From Faucicola tetraodonis (GTDB taxonomy: Bacteria; Pseudomonadota; Gammaproteobacteria; Pseudomonadales; Moraxellaceae), in assembly GCA_032017425.1 (NCBI GenBank), contig DALZPW010000002.1: 64,000 bases of DNA; one strand, given 5' to 3'. Positions 46,963-57,858 of the stretch are shown here, in pieces. The notes beneath the pieces were generated by a model that was not told the origin of the DNA, searched no databases, and was given only the letters and a program-made list of their open reading frames with translations. A program made the position numbers and the translations under genes. Numbering within the stretch: position 1 is the first letter of the stretch; each line of letters opens with the position of its first letter.

Positions 46963-47338
46963 GATGACCGCTATTTATCAAGTAAAAGACCAAATGAGAA
47001 TCTGCTTACAATAAAGATATTTGCCCAAGATCGGAAAAAATATCCTTAAAAATATCCTGAGTAACATTGCAAAATTTGTGATTTTTTGCCAAACTAAGGA
47101 AAAGGCACTCTAGAATCAAGGATTAGATTGTATTGCATTTTCATAGTGAGCGGACGTTTATTGATGGCTCGTTTTATCGCTCTGTTGCTAGCCCGTGTTA
47201 CTGCCAACTTGTCAATGTTAGCTTATCAACGTGAAAATGTTGTTTTTTAAGTTAAGCCCGCTACCTATTTGAGCCGTTTGTCAGTTCGTAGCCATTTAGA
47301 GTATTACCCCACCCCCCTGTCATAACAAGGAATGTTTT
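46963..47338. other. 376-base spacer before acs
   Basis: No gene seen. A short direct repeat AAAATATCCT occurs twice (period 14) around 47037-47060. Promoters of acs and of the divergent flavoprotein gene lie here. No clear CRP or other operator recognised. Confidence 0.4.
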
Positions 47339-49288
47339 ATGAAGAGCTACCCTCATAGCGCTGAATTTGCCGCTAAAGCCAACACCACTCCCCAAAAATA
47401 CGCCGAGACCTATCAAGAATCTGTGGAAAATAACGAAGCGTTTTGGGCAAAACGCGCTGAATGGATTGATTGGATAAAAAAACCCACCAAAATCAAAAAC
47501 GTCAATTATGACCTAAACAATTTTAGCATTAAATGGTTTGAAGATGGTGAGCTTAATCTATCGGTCAACTGTCTTGACCGTCACGTTGCTGAAAACCCTT
47601 ACAAGCCTGCGATTATTTGGGAAGGCGATCACCCCTCACTTCACAAAATCATCTCATACAAAGAGCTACATTCAGAAGTATGCCGCCTTGGTAGCGCACT
47701 GCGTCGTAAAGGCGTCAAAAAAGGCGACCGGGTCACCATTTATTTACCCATGATTCCTGAAGCGGCGGTTGCGATGCTGGCTTGTGCGCGGATTGGCGCG
47801 GTTCACTCATTGGTATTTGGCGGGTTTTCAGCAGACAGTCTAGCTAGCCGTATCATCGATAGCCAATCAAAAATTGTCATCACTGCTGATGAATCTGTGC
47901 GTGGCGGTAAACATACGCCGCTTAAACAAAATGTGGATCGTGCGCTAGACCATGACGGCACCGAATGTGTTGAAAATGTCATTGTGGTGTACCGTACCGG
48001 TGAATCCATCCCCATGAGCGGACGCCGCGATATTTGGTATCACAACTTAATCGACAATGCCTCTGAAGACTGTCCACCAGAGCCAATGAATGCCGAAGAC
48101 CCGCTATTTTTACTTTATACTTCAGGCTCAACTGGCAAGCCTAAAGGCGTAGTACACACCACCGGTGGTTATTTGACCTATGCCCTATCCACCTTCCGTG
48201 ACGTGTTTGATATCAAAGACAATGACGTATTTTGGTGTACCGCCGATGTGGGCTGGGTCACAGGTCACACCTATGTGGTATATGGACCGCTTGCCAACGG
48301 CACAACGACCGTGATGTTTGAAGGAGTGCCGCAGTACCCAGATTGGGCGCGTATCGGTCATATCGTTGACAAGCATGACGTTACCATCTTGTATACTGCG
48401 CCAACCGCCATTCGAGCGATGATGAAAGAAGGCGATGATTACGTCCGTAAATCAAACCGTTCCAGCTTACGTCTGTTGGGCTCGGTGGGTGAACCTATCA
48501 ACCCTGAAGCTTGGAACTGGTATTATAACGTGGTGGGCGAAGGACGTTGTCCGATTGTCGATACTTGGTGGCAAACTGAAACAGGGGGTATTTTGATGAC
48601 GCCAATCCCCAATACGGTTGATCTCAAACCAGGCTCCGCGATGAATCCGCTGTATGGCGTCAAGCCAGCGATTGTCGATGCCGAAGGTGCTGAATTAACG
48701 GGCGCTGCCGAAGGCAACTTAATCATCAAAGACAGTTGGCCAGGTCAAATGCGTACCATTTGGGGAGACCATAAACGCTTTTTAGAAACTTACTTTAGCA
48801 CCTATCCAGGCGCTTACTTCACAGGTGATGGTGCCCTGCGCGATGAAGACGGTCATTATTGGATCACAGGTCGTGTGGATGATGTCTTAAACGTCTCTGG
48901 TCACCGCCTAGGTACGGCCGAGATTGAAAGTGCGTTAGTATCGCATCCTTCCGTCGCTGAAGCGGCTATTGTCGGTATGCCGCATGAGCTTAAAGGTCAA
49001 GGCGTTGCCGCTTACGTCATCTTAAAATCGGGCGAAGAGCCAAGCGAGATGCTTAAAGGTGAAATCAACCGTCATGTCCGTGGTGAGATTGGTCCAATCG
49101 CCAACTTAGACTCGCTATATTTGGTCGAAGCCTTACCAAAAACGCGCTCCGGTAAAATCATGCGCCGTATTCTGCGTAAACTTGCCGCGCATGAATTTGA
49201 AGGTTTAGGCGATACTTCAACCTTGGCAGAACCAGAGGTGGTTGATAACCTCATCAATGTGGTTAAAGCTGATAAACAGCCTGCTTAA
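47339..49288 (+). CDS. acs: Acetyl-CoA synthetase
   Basis: Makes acetyl-CoA from acetate, ATP and CoA; high-affinity acetate scavenging. The 649 residues start at ATG 47339 after ACAAGGAATGTTTT. Motifs include [12 protein letters not shown], the P-loop [49 protein letters not shown], and the hinge region [20 protein letters not shown]. The C-terminal [12 protein letters not shown] contains the catalytic lysine that is acetylated in relatives. Full length (E. coli 652). A terminator follows at 49304-49335, then the IS remnant. Confidence 0.98.
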   Translation: MKSYPHSAEFAAKANTTPQKYAETYQESVENNEAFWAKRAEWIDWIKKPTKIKNVNYDLNNFSIKWFEDGELNLSVNCLDRHVAENPYKPAIIWEGDHPSLHKIISYKELHSEVCRLGSALRRKGVKKGDRVTIYLPMIPEAAVAMLACARIGAVHSLVFGGFSADSLASRIIDSQSKIVITADESVRGGKHTPLKQNVDRALDHDGTECVENVIVVYRTGESIPMSGRRDIWYHNLIDNASEDCPPEPMNAEDPLFLLYTSGSTGKPKGVVHTTGGYLTYALSTFRDVFDIKDNDVFWCTADVGWVTGHTYVVYGPLANGTTTVMFEGVPQYPDWARIGHIVDKHDVTILYTAPTAIRAMMKEGDDYVRKSNRSSLRLLGSVGEPINPEAWNWYYNVVGEGRCPIVDTWWQTETGGILMTPIPNTVDLKPGSAMNPLYGVKPAIVDAEGAELTGAAEGNLIIKDSWPGQMRTIWGDHKRFLETYFSTYPGAYFTGDGALRDEDGHYWITGRVDDVLNVSGHRLGTAEIESALVSHPSVAEAAIVGMPHELKGQGVAAYVILKSGEEPSEMLKGEINRHVRGEIGPIANLDSLYLVEALPKTRSGKIMRRILRKLAAHEFEGLGDTSTLAEPEVVDNLINVVKADKQPA

Positions 49289-49303
49289 TGGCTTACCAAA
49301 ATT

Positions 49304-49335
49304 GAAAAAACGTCTGTAGTTACAGGCATTTTTTC
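49304..49335 (+). terminator. acs terminator
   Basis: GTCTGTA pairs with TACAGGC (one G-U pair) flanked by A- and T-runs, 16 bases after the acs stop codon. Confidence 0.7.
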
Positions 49336-49526
49336 ATGGTTTTTTAATTGTTAGAGACCTTTGCACAAACCAGCGACTATCTCTCGACACCAATTTCAAA
49401 CTCAACTAAAAACTGGAATTGGTGTTAAAAAAGCGAAAAAAGTCACCGAATTGGCATAAAAGTCTCCTAAATTGCAGTAAATTAACGTCTATTGGCTAGT
49501 TTTGCCAACCAACAGACACAATAATC

Positions 49527-50514
49527 CTAAGATAGTCCGTATTTTCGCTTCAAACCTAGGGCAGTTTTTAAATTATGCACAATGCTAGCAAGCAATGTAC
49601 GGGTATGAAATTGCATTAAGCCAAGATGACGAGCCTTGCTCATCCCATAATTTAAAATGACCGAATACCCGTTCTACCGTATTTCTGGTTTGGCTCTTTT
49701 GGGTATTGGTACGTTTCTGTTGTTCGGTAAGTGGTGTATTACGCCATGCCCTATCATGGATATGATTGTTGATAGGCGGTTCATGCTCGGCAAGATAGTC
49801 GTCATGGTCTTGGCTTTTATACGCACTGTCGGCGTAAACGGCTGATTCATCACCTGTTAAAAGCGTGGTAAAACATTGTGAATCATGGACATTGGCTGGG
49901 GTAGTTTGAATCTTTTTGACAAAGCTGTTTTCATCACAATTAAGATGGATTTTAAAGCCGTAGGTGGTTTTCACTTTGCCTGTGCTGTCTTTTTTACTGA
50001 CGTAGGCAGCTTCGTTATCTTGGGTATTGTCGGTATGTTTGCCTTTTTTAGCTCGTTTGTTTTTGGCTTCAACGATACTGGCATCAATGATGCTAACACT
50101 GCCTGCTTTGATGATGATATTTTGCTCGGCTAGTTGTTGACTAATTTGGTTGAATAAGGGTTTTATGAGTCAAAGTTCACCTAAGTGTTTGTGGTATCGC
50201 CAGATGGTGCTGTGGTCGGGTACGTTATCGGTAAGCGATAGACCAACAAAGCGACGAAATAGTAAATCTCTTGCCAGTTGTTTTTCCATGGCTGGGTCGG
50301 ATAGGTTATAGAGTTTTTGTAGTAGTAAGATTTTAAACATGATGACAGGGTGAAAGGCACTTTCGCCACGATCACTGCTATGAACGTGGCGTAAGGTTTG
50401 CTCGATAGTTTGCCAGTTGATAAGGTTGTGTAGTTCATCAAGTTCTTCGATGGCTTTATGACCATTGATGAGACTGTCTGCTAGGGAGAGTTGCCCTGTT
50501 TGTTTCCATGCCAT
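49527..50514 (-). pseudogene. IS5-family transposase, disrupted by a stop codon and a frameshift
   Basis: Reading from 50514: MAWKQTGQLSLADSLINGHK, the IS5-type N-terminus with FHPVIMFKILLLQKLYNL and DNVPDHSTIWRYHKHLGEL, then TGA at 50172-50170. The same frame continues without a gap (LIKPLFNQISQQLAEQ, IIDASIVEAK with the first Asp, SAVYADSAYKS with the second, and NTVERVFGHFK with the Glu). Near 49645 the normal continuation switches frame to YGMSKARHLGLMQFH, then TLLASIVHNLKTALGLKR, ending at TAG 49529-49527. So there are two lesions: one nonsense codon (a GGA glycine is likely ancestral) and one indel. The element should not transpose on its own. Confidence 0.88.
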
Positions 50515-50525
50515 ATTCGTGTCTT

Positions 50526-50554
50526 TTGCTATCTTTTTGACTTTACTGTATTAT
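50526..50554 (+). promoter_or_regulatory. Possible outward promoter in the IS right end
   Basis: TTGCTA (50526-50531), 17 bases, TATTAT (50549-50554), pointing rightward to the oxidoreductase gene 80 bases on. On the opposite strand the same place offers TATAAT (50555-50550), a likely -10 for the transposase. Both are pattern matches only. Confidence 0.35.
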
Positions 50555-50633
50555 ATCACTTTTACAAACTTTTGTTTATTTGTTAGTGCAAAGGTTTCTA
50601 ATTTATCTCTCCTCAAATATTTTGGAAAATGCC

Positions 50634-53009
50634 ATGCGATTAATGCAACCCTTCCATACGTTGACGAATCAAATTTTTGACTATGTCAATCTTCCTCATG
50701 GTTTGACTCATACCACCGATTTGAACCAAACCGATAATAAACTTGATGCGCTTATTACGCCATCTGGGGGTTGGGGTGCGTTGATAGCCGTGCAAGGTAA
50801 TATGCGAAAGCAGCAGGCATTGACCCGTGCGCCAATCACATTATTAGACCTAAATCAGCCATTTGGCACTAAGTGCCCAAGTTGTGCATTTCCAAACGGC
50901 AAAAAAAAGCCCATTAATTTTTGTGAAAATGGGGCTAAAGCAACGGCATTTGAAACCACCAAAAAAACCGTGACGGCTGATTTTTTTGCCAAATATACCG
51001 TCACTGAACTGCTCGCGCAAAGTGATTATTTCTTGGAAAACCAAGGACGCTTGACTGAGCCTATGCAGTACAATGCGGCGACTGATAAGTACGAACCCAT
51101 CGAATGGGAAGCTGCTTATCAGTTGATTGCCAGTCATCTCAATCGATTGGATGACCCGAATGAAGCTGTCTTTTATACCTCTGGTCGAGCCAGTAATGAA
51201 GCGTCGTTTTTGTATCAGTTATTTACCAAATGCTATGGCACGAACAATATGCCAGATTGCTCCAATATGTGCCATGAAGCAAGCAGTGTGGGGTTAAAAG
51301 ATAGTATCGGCTTAGGTAAAGCAACCATCGTAATGGATGACTTTGAGCATTGTGACAGCGTGTGGAGTTTTGGGCATAATCCAGGTACCAATCACCCACG
51401 TATGCTAGAAACATTGGCAAATGTCGCTGAGCGTGGTGGCAAAATCATTGTGATTAATCCGCTTAAAGAGCGGGGACTTACCCGTTTTCAAGATCCAAAA
51501 CGCCCAAGCCAAATGCTGACAAATGGTAGCACGCCACTTAGTCACTATTTTTTCCAGCTAAACATTGGCTCAGACTATGCGTTAATGACGGGCATACTCA
51601 AGCATTTAGATAATTGGGATCGCGAGGCACGGGATAACGGTAAAGCCGCTATTTTTGATCATGACTTTATTCAAGCCCAGACCGTAGGCTTTGATGAAAT
51701 GATTGCAGGGGTAAGGGCGACCGATTGGCAAACCATTTATCATATTACAGGGTTAGACGCGCAGCAAATTGAGCAACTAGCCCAGCTTTATCGAGAGAGT
51801 AAACGTCCTATTTTAACATGGTGTATGGGCATCACCCAGCATCGTCATGGTACGGACAATGTGCATATATTGGCAAATTTAGCCTTGGTTATGGGGCATA
51901 TTGGCAAGACAGGGACGGGACTTGCGCCGATTCGTGGGCATAGTAATGTTCAAGGTAACCGTACCATGGGTGTATGGGACAAGCCTTCAGATAAGCTACT
52001 TGATCAAATCGACAAAGTTTTTGGCATTAAGTCCCCTAGAGCGCATGGCTATAACGTTGTAGAGACCCTTGAAGCCATGCAACAAGGCAAGGTTAAAGTA
52101 TTTATGAGCCTAGCGGGCAATTTTGCAGTGGCAACCCCCGATAAAGCACGTACAGAAGCGGGTATTCGCGGCTGTGAGTTAACGGTACAGATACAGACCA
52201 AGCTCAATCGTAGCCACTTGATTCATGGTAAAGAAGCCATTATTTTACCTTGTTTAGGACGAACAGAAATTGATAAGCAAGGCGACAATAACCAATACAT
52301 TAGTATTGAAGATTCCATGTGTAATGTGGTGTTGTCACAAGGAGCGCGTCAGCCTGTTTCACATAAATTGCGCGCTGAAACTGAGATTATCGCAAGTATC
52401 GCTGCGGCTACACTTAGGCATAGCCCGATTCGTTGGGCTTGGTATGTAGAAGATTACGACCGAATTCGTAATGACATTGCTAAAGCCATTGAAGGCTTTG
52501 ATAACTTTAACCAAAAAGTCTATACCAAACAAGGCTTTCATCTACCGCATCCTGCCAACCGTTATGAATGGCAGACCCAATCTGGTAAAGCCACCTTTTT
52601 CTTTACACCGTTAACCGAGATTTATGCAGATAAATTGACGGCTCAGCCCGATGATTTATTAACACTAACCAGTATCCGTTCTCATGACCAATTCAATACC
52701 ACCATTTATGGGTTGGATGACCGCTATCGCAACGTTTTTGACACGCGGCAAGTAATTTTTATGAATGCTGATGATGCTGATAGATTGGATTTAAAAGCAG
52801 GTGATAAGGTGACTATCCAAAGTGAATACGGCGATGGTATTGAGCGAAAAGTCACAGGCTTTCAAGTCATTTTGTATGATATCCCTAAAGGCAATCTAGC
52901 CATGTACTACCCTGAAGCCAATCCACTGATTGCGATGACAGATTTTGATAAAAAATCAGGCATGCCTGCCTTTAAAACCGTGTCGGTTAGGCTGAAAAAA
53001 TGTGCTTAA
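50634..53009 (+). CDS. FdhF/YdeP-family molybdopterin oxidoreductase
   Basis: Cytosolic molybdopterin enzyme related to E. coli YdeP (acid-resistance related, reaction unknown) and formate dehydrogenase H. Start at ATG 50634 after TTTTGGAAAATGCC, outside the IS. The 791-residue protein has CPSCAFPNGKKK (about 80-92) and CENGAKATAFE (~97) near the N-terminus. It also has NNMPDCSNMCHEASSVGLKD (~205-224), GHNPGTNHPRML, GITQHRHGTDN, GHSNVQGNRTMGVWDKPSD and RSHDQFNTTIYGLDDRY. No FdhD gene is nearby. Position 36 bases from the IS end means its original promoter may be displaced. Confidence 0.93.
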   Translation: MRLMQPFHTLTNQIFDYVNLPHGLTHTTDLNQTDNKLDALITPSGGWGALIAVQGNMRKQQALTRAPITLLDLNQPFGTKCPSCAFPNGKKKPINFCENGAKATAFETTKKTVTADFFAKYTVTELLAQSDYFLENQGRLTEPMQYNAATDKYEPIEWEAAYQLIASHLNRLDDPNEAVFYTSGRASNEASFLYQLFTKCYGTNNMPDCSNMCHEASSVGLKDSIGLGKATIVMDDFEHCDSVWSFGHNPGTNHPRMLETLANVAERGGKIIVINPLKERGLTRFQDPKRPSQMLTNGSTPLSHYFFQLNIGSDYALMTGILKHLDNWDREARDNGKAAIFDHDFIQAQTVGFDEMIAGVRATDWQTIYHITGLDAQQIEQLAQLYRESKRPILTWCMGITQHRHGTDNVHILANLALVMGHIGKTGTGLAPIRGHSNVQGNRTMGVWDKPSDKLLDQIDKVFGIKSPRAHGYNVVETLEAMQQGKVKVFMSLAGNFAVATPDKARTEAGIRGCELTVQIQTKLNRSHLIHGKEAIILPCLGRTEIDKQGDNNQYISIEDSMCNVVLSQGARQPVSHKLRAETEIIASIAAATLRHSPIRWAWYVEDYDRIRNDIAKAIEGFDNFNQKVYTKQGFHLPHPANRYEWQTQSGKATFFFTPLTEIYADKLTAQPDDLLTLTSIRSHDQFNTTIYGLDDRYRNVFDTRQVIFMNADDADRLDLKAGDKVTIQSEYGDGIERKVTGFQVILYDIPKGNLAMYYPEANPLIAMTDFDKKSGMPAFKTVSVRLKKCA

Positions 53010-53013
53010 TAAT

Positions 53014-53039
53014 CATAGGGTTGCTTAAAAAACCCTATG
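53014..53039 (+). other. Hairpin after the oxidoreductase gene
   Basis: CATAGGGTT (53014-53022) pairs with AACCCTATG (53031-53039). No proper T-run follows, so it may be a weak terminator or an RNA 3'-end stabiliser. Confidence 0.5.
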
Positions 53040-53245
53040 GATGATTGTTAAATGTAAAAGTATCATTGAATAAAAAAGTGATGATTGAAAAAACAGGCTG
53101 AAAAGTTGATAAAATAGTGACAAGTGATTTACACTAGCCATCAAATGCCCAGCCTGTTCTAGTCTATCAGGTTGCCCCAGCTTATCTAAGCGCTTGTATT
53201 AAGCGGTTGTATAAAGAAAAATGGCGTAAAAAGCGGTAAAAAGCC

Positions 53246-53618
53246 CTATTGATCAATCAGTCGTAATTGAGTCTTTTGAATTTTGCCAACCGCGGTTTTG
53301 GGCAATTGTTCAATAAATGCATAATGACGTGGGCCTGCCTGTGGTGCCGCCTGTGTATTGAATAAAGGCAACATCATCCAGTGATTTATTTGGCGGTTGA
53401 TAAGGTAAATTTTGAGCAGCTGTTAATACCTGACTTAAGCGTAACGGCTGATAGTTGTTGTCAATTTGGTAAGGTGCTACCAGTTTTTTGACATATTTGA
53501 CGCCAAGATTGACAAACTTGCCTTTAACGCCTAGCAAATCACCCAACGTGATAATCACTACTCTTTTAACGGGCGTTTTATCGATGACTTTTTGTAAGGT
53601 ATGGGCAAAATTTTCTTG
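53246..53618 (-). pseudogene. Acyl-CoA synthetase (fadD-like) remnant with internal deletion
   Basis: Reading leftward from 53618: QENFAHTLQKVIDKTPVKRV, then VVIITLGDLLGVKGKFVNLG, VKYVKKLVAPYQIDNN and DDVAFIQYTGGTTG. This matches the N-terminal half of long-chain acyl-CoA synthetases up to the ATP-binding P-loop. At about 53330-53340 the frame changes and the sequence continues RHYAFIEQLPKTAVGKIQKT, then a few residues to a stop at 53248. That is the extreme C-terminus with the catalytic Lys of an AMP-forming synthetase. Several hundred codons between, and the N-terminus before 53618, are gone. Not functional. Confidence 0.85.
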
Positions 53619-53720
53619 TTAAATATTTTTAAAAATCCAATTCAAATTTTTAATTTTAATGATGATTTAATTAAACCCAATTGCTTACAATTTTGAGCTT
53701 AATCATGCGATAATGGGTTA

Positions 53721-53729
53721 TGTTATAAT
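53721..53729 (+). promoter_or_regulatory. Extended -10 promoter of frmA
   Basis: TGTTATAAT (TG at 53721-53722, perfect TATAAT at 53724-53729) about 49 bases before the frmA start, with no good -35. An extended -10 would compensate. Confidence 0.6.
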
Positions 53730-53753
53730 GCCGACCAAAGGCATTTTTAATAA

Positions 53754-54935
<1,182 letters not shown>

Positions 54936-54977
54936 ACCACTACCAAACTTAGCGTTAAAAAGAATGGGAAACTCACC

Positions 54978-55862
54978 ATGAAAAAAATTGAATCGCATAA
55001 ATTGCACGGTGGTGACCTACAAGTGTGGCAGCATACCAGTGCTACCACACACACGGAGATGAAATTTGCCATCTATTTGCCACCCAAAGCCATCGCCCAT
55101 GAAGCAGCCAAAACCACTGAAACAACAGTTCAAAAATGTGCGGTGCTGTATTGGCTATCAGGGCTGACGTGTACTGAGCAAAACTTTATTCAAAAATCTG
55201 GGTTTGCTGAGTATGCCAGTCGTCACAACGTGATTGTGGTAGCACCCGATACCAGTCCTAGGGGTATTGATATTAGCGGTAATGATGTGCCTGATGACAG
55301 CGCTTATGATTTGGGGCAAGGGGCAGGCTTTTATGTCAATGCCACCCAAGCGCCTTGGGCAACGCATTTTCAGATGTATGATTATATCGTCGATGAGTTG
55401 CCTAATCTAATTGAACAGCATTTCCCAGCCAGTGACCAGCGCAGTATTTTTGGTCATAGTATGGGTGGACATGGCGCGCTGATGATTGCCCTACGCAATC
55501 CGCAGCGCTATGCCAGCGTATCGGCCTTTTCCCCCATCGTCGCACCGTCACAAGTGCCTTGGGGACAAAAAGCCTTTAGCGCTTACTTAGGCGATGACCA
55601 AAGCACCTGGGCAAGCTACGATAGCTTAGCGTGGATGAAACAGTCTGCGCATAGCAAAAAATTACCGCTATTGATTGACCAAGGTAGTGGGGATGAGTTT
55701 TTGGCTGAGCAGCTCAAACCTGAGCTTTTTGCGCAAGCTGCCAAGGATGCCAATTATCCGATGACGCTGCGTATGCACGACGGTTATGACCATAGCTACT
55801 ATTTTATCAGTAGTTTTATCGCTGACCATTTTGCTCACCACGCCGCTGCCCTTCAAGCTTAA
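54978..55862 (+). CDS. fghA: S-formylglutathione hydrolase
   Basis: Alpha/beta-hydrolase (esterase D family) that releases formate and glutathione, completing formaldehyde detoxification. The 294-residue protein has LYWLSGLTCTEQNFIQKSGF, the nucleophile elbow FGHSMGGHGALMIALRNP (S161), DQGSGDEFLAEQ (acid) and HDGYDHSYYFISSFIADH (His). GAATGGGAAACTCACC precedes the ATG. It follows frmA. A 12-bp hairpin lies just after. Confidence 0.96.
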   Translation: MKKIESHKLHGGDLQVWQHTSATTHTEMKFAIYLPPKAIAHEAAKTTETTVQKCAVLYWLSGLTCTEQNFIQKSGFAEYASRHNVIVVAPDTSPRGIDISGNDVPDDSAYDLGQGAGFYVNATQAPWATHFQMYDYIVDELPNLIEQHFPASDQRSIFGHSMGGHGALMIALRNPQRYASVSAFSPIVAPSQVPWGQKAFSAYLGDDQSTWASYDSLAWMKQSAHSKKLPLLIDQGSGDEFLAEQLKPELFAQAAKDANYPMTLRMHDGYDHSYYFISSFIADHFAHHAAALQA

Positions 55863-55867
55863 TCACA

Positions 55868-55904
55868 CAATCACTTGTCGGCGCACACGGCTGACAAGTG
55901 ATTG
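55868..55904 (+). terminator. Hairpin after fghA, probable terminator
   Basis: CAATCACTTGTC (55868-55879) pairs perfectly with GACAAGTGATTG (55893-55904), with an inner GC/GC stem. Only a short T-run occurs (CCATTTTG), so efficiency is uncertain. Confidence 0.55.
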
Positions 55905-56002
55905 ACCATTTTGTAATCGCATTCCCCTCTCCGACATTTAAAATAACCACAAATTTGCGATGATTATTTTGTCCGCGATCCTATCTGATAAGGAAGATTG
56001 TC

Positions 56003-57790
56003 ATGGTTGACAAGCGCACTGATATCACGGTAACCCCTACCCATAAAGAGCCCTATTTGCAAGGCGTTGTGTTTCGCTACAGCGTGTTTGTCATTGCCTT
56101 TGCTATCCTTGCGTTGGGGATTGTGCTACTTAAATGGTGGCTGATAGTGATTGGTCTGGTGGGCTTTGTGGTGGGCATTTATGATTTGATACAAGTCCAC
56201 CATGCCGTCTTACGTAACTACCCAATTTCGGGACATATTCGTTATCTATTGGAAGAGTTTCGACCTGAACTGCGCCAGTATTTGATTGAAGATGACCAAG
56301 CCGCCGTGCCGTTTTCGCGCCAGCAGCGTGCGCTTGCTTATCAACGTGCCAAAAACGTCAGTGATACCAATGCCTTTGGTACCTTAGAAAATCTATACCA
56401 GTCTGGCAAAGAATGGTTTTTACAATCCACCCTTAGCTACCCCCTCAAAGAAACCAATTTTCGTATTATGGTGGGCGGTGAACGATGCCTGCAGCCCTAC
56501 TCGATGTCGGTGTTTAATATCTCTGCCATGAGTTTTGGCAGTCTTTCAGCCGCGGCAATCGAAGCGCTCAATCAGGGCGCAAAACTCGGTGGATTTGCTC
56601 ATGATACAGGTGAAGGTGCGATTAGTCCGTACCATAAAGAACACGGCGGCGATTTGATTTGGGAGCTGGGTACCGGGTATTTTGGATGCCGTAATCACGA
56701 TGGCACGTTTAGCGCCGAAAAATTCGCTGAACGCTCGCGCATTGAGCAAGTCAAAATGATTGAAATCAAGCTGTCGCAAGGGGCAAAGCCTGGTAAAGGC
56801 GGGGTGTTGCCCAAAGAAAAAATCACCCCGGAAATTGCCGAAACCCGTGATGTGCCGATGGATGTAGACTGCGTTTCTCCAGCGAGCCACTCAGCCTTTA
56901 CTACCCCGCGTGAGATGGTGCAGTTTTGGCAACAGCTGCGTGAATTGTCAGGGGGCAAGCCGGTTGGTTTTAAGCTGTGTGTCGGACAGCCTTGGCAGTT
57001 TATGGCGATTGTCAAAGCCATGATTGAAGCAGATAATTACCCTGATTTTATCGTGGTTGATGGTGCAGAAGGCGGTACAGGTGCTGCGCCTGTTGAGTTT
57101 ATGGATAATGTTGGCATGCCACTACTCGATGGCTTTTTGCTTGTGCACAACACACTGGTGGGTGCGGGGGTGCGTGACAAAATCAAAATCGGTGTCAGTG
57201 GTAAAATCATCTCTGCCTTTGATATCGCTCGCATGCTAGCGCTGGGTGCAGATTGGTGTAACTCAGCGCGTGGCTTTATGTTTGCGGTGGGCTGTATCCA
57301 ATCGCGCGCGTGCCATACCAACAAATGCCCAACTGGAGTTGCCACCCAAGACCCCTATCGTCAGCGGGCATTACATATTCCTGATAAGGCACAGCGAGTC
57401 TATAATTTTCATAAAAATACGCTTAAATCATTGGCAGCGATTGTCGGTGCGGTGGGTTTAAAACACCCAAAAGATTTACAAGCGTATCATATCGCCAGAC
57501 GACTGGAAAATGGGCAGATTAAGCTATTATCCAAGTTTTATTATTTTACGGAACCTGGCGTGTTACTGAATTTATCGGCGCGCTCAGATGTTTTTAACCA
57601 AATGTGGGTCATGGCAAATCCTGATAGTTTTTTGGCAAATAACGAGGCGTTAATTGCTTACAATCACGATGTGCGTCACGCCCATGACCATAACGAAAAG
57701 CGCTTTAATGAAGGCAATTATCCTGAACGTATCGACAGCTTTGATGAAACCGCAAATAGCTATTATACCTACGATGATGACCCTTCTTAA
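56003..57790 (+). CDS. FMN-binding glutamate synthase family protein
   Basis: Membrane-anchored relative of the central FMN/synthase domain of glutamate synthase; function of this stand-alone group is unproven. In 595 residues it has two N-terminal helices (about 24-44 and 48-64), then the Glu_synthase barrel. Barrel marks include NISAMSFGSLSAAAIEALNQ, GEGAISPYHKEHGGDLIWEL, SQGAKPGKGGVLP and VDGAEGGTGAAPVEF. The Fe-S cysteines are CIQSRACHTNKCPTGVATQD. The glutaminase domain and the NADPH subunit are lacking. A ribosome site GATAAGGAAGATTGTC precedes the ATG. Location after frmA-fghA may be coincidental. Confidence 0.9.
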   Translation: MVDKRTDITVTPTHKEPYLQGVVFRYSVFVIAFAILALGIVLLKWWLIVIGLVGFVVGIYDLIQVHHAVLRNYPISGHIRYLLEEFRPELRQYLIEDDQAAVPFSRQQRALAYQRAKNVSDTNAFGTLENLYQSGKEWFLQSTLSYPLKETNFRIMVGGERCLQPYSMSVFNISAMSFGSLSAAAIEALNQGAKLGGFAHDTGEGAISPYHKEHGGDLIWELGTGYFGCRNHDGTFSAEKFAERSRIEQVKMIEIKLSQGAKPGKGGVLPKEKITPEIAETRDVPMDVDCVSPASHSAFTTPREMVQFWQQLRELSGGKPVGFKLCVGQPWQFMAIVKAMIEADNYPDFIVVDGAEGGTGAAPVEFMDNVGMPLLDGFLLVHNTLVGAGVRDKIKIGVSGKIISAFDIARMLALGADWCNSARGFMFAVGCIQSRACHTNKCPTGVATQDPYRQRALHIPDKAQRVYNFHKNTLKSLAAIVGAVGLKHPKDLQAYHIARRLENGQIKLLSKFYYFTEPGVLLNLSARSDVFNQMWVMANPDSFLANNEALIAYNHDVRHAHDHNEKRFNEGNYPERIDSFDETANSYYTYDDDPS

Positions 57791-57800
57791 TACTTTTTCC

Positions 57801-57834
57801 AAAAAAAAACCGCTAACGATTAGCGGTTTTTTTG
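57801..57834. terminator. Bidirectional terminator between the glutamate-synthase-like gene and glmS
   Basis: AAACCGCTAA and TTAGCGGTTT form a perfect stem with loop CGA, flanked by A- and T-runs on both sides. Confidence 0.88.
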
Positions 57835-57858
57835 TGTCAGCTTAACTTATAGCTTAGC

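Larger units (their letters stand above)
49354..50598 (-). mobile_element. IS5-family insertion sequence remnant, 1245 bp
   Basis: Ends carry imperfect inverted repeats: GAGACCTTTGCACAAAC at 49354 and its counterpart, read inward from 50598, GAAACCTTTGCACTAAC (two differences in 17). Flanks are TTA on the left and TAA on the right. The IS1031-type group duplicates TNA, so the two flanks fit the pattern but are not identical. Between the ends lies a disrupted DDE transposase read leftward. A 173-base non-coding tail sits inside the left end, with a 9-bp hairpin (ACACCAATT at 49387, AATTGGTGT at 49417). Confidence 0.88.

Noticed and set aside
49585..49974. Two separate transposase genes (129 and 114 codons)
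   Set aside because: They lie in the same frame joined by one TGA with homologous sequence between, and the C-terminus continues in another frame; this is one broken gene.
53310..53558. An intact 82-residue protein gene
   Set aside because: It is an internal piece of an acyl-CoA synthetase with homologous sequence running off both ends; better read as a pseudogene.
57037..57345. Antisense frames inside the glutamate-synthase-like gene
   Set aside because: Overlap conserved motifs of the real protein and lack start signals.
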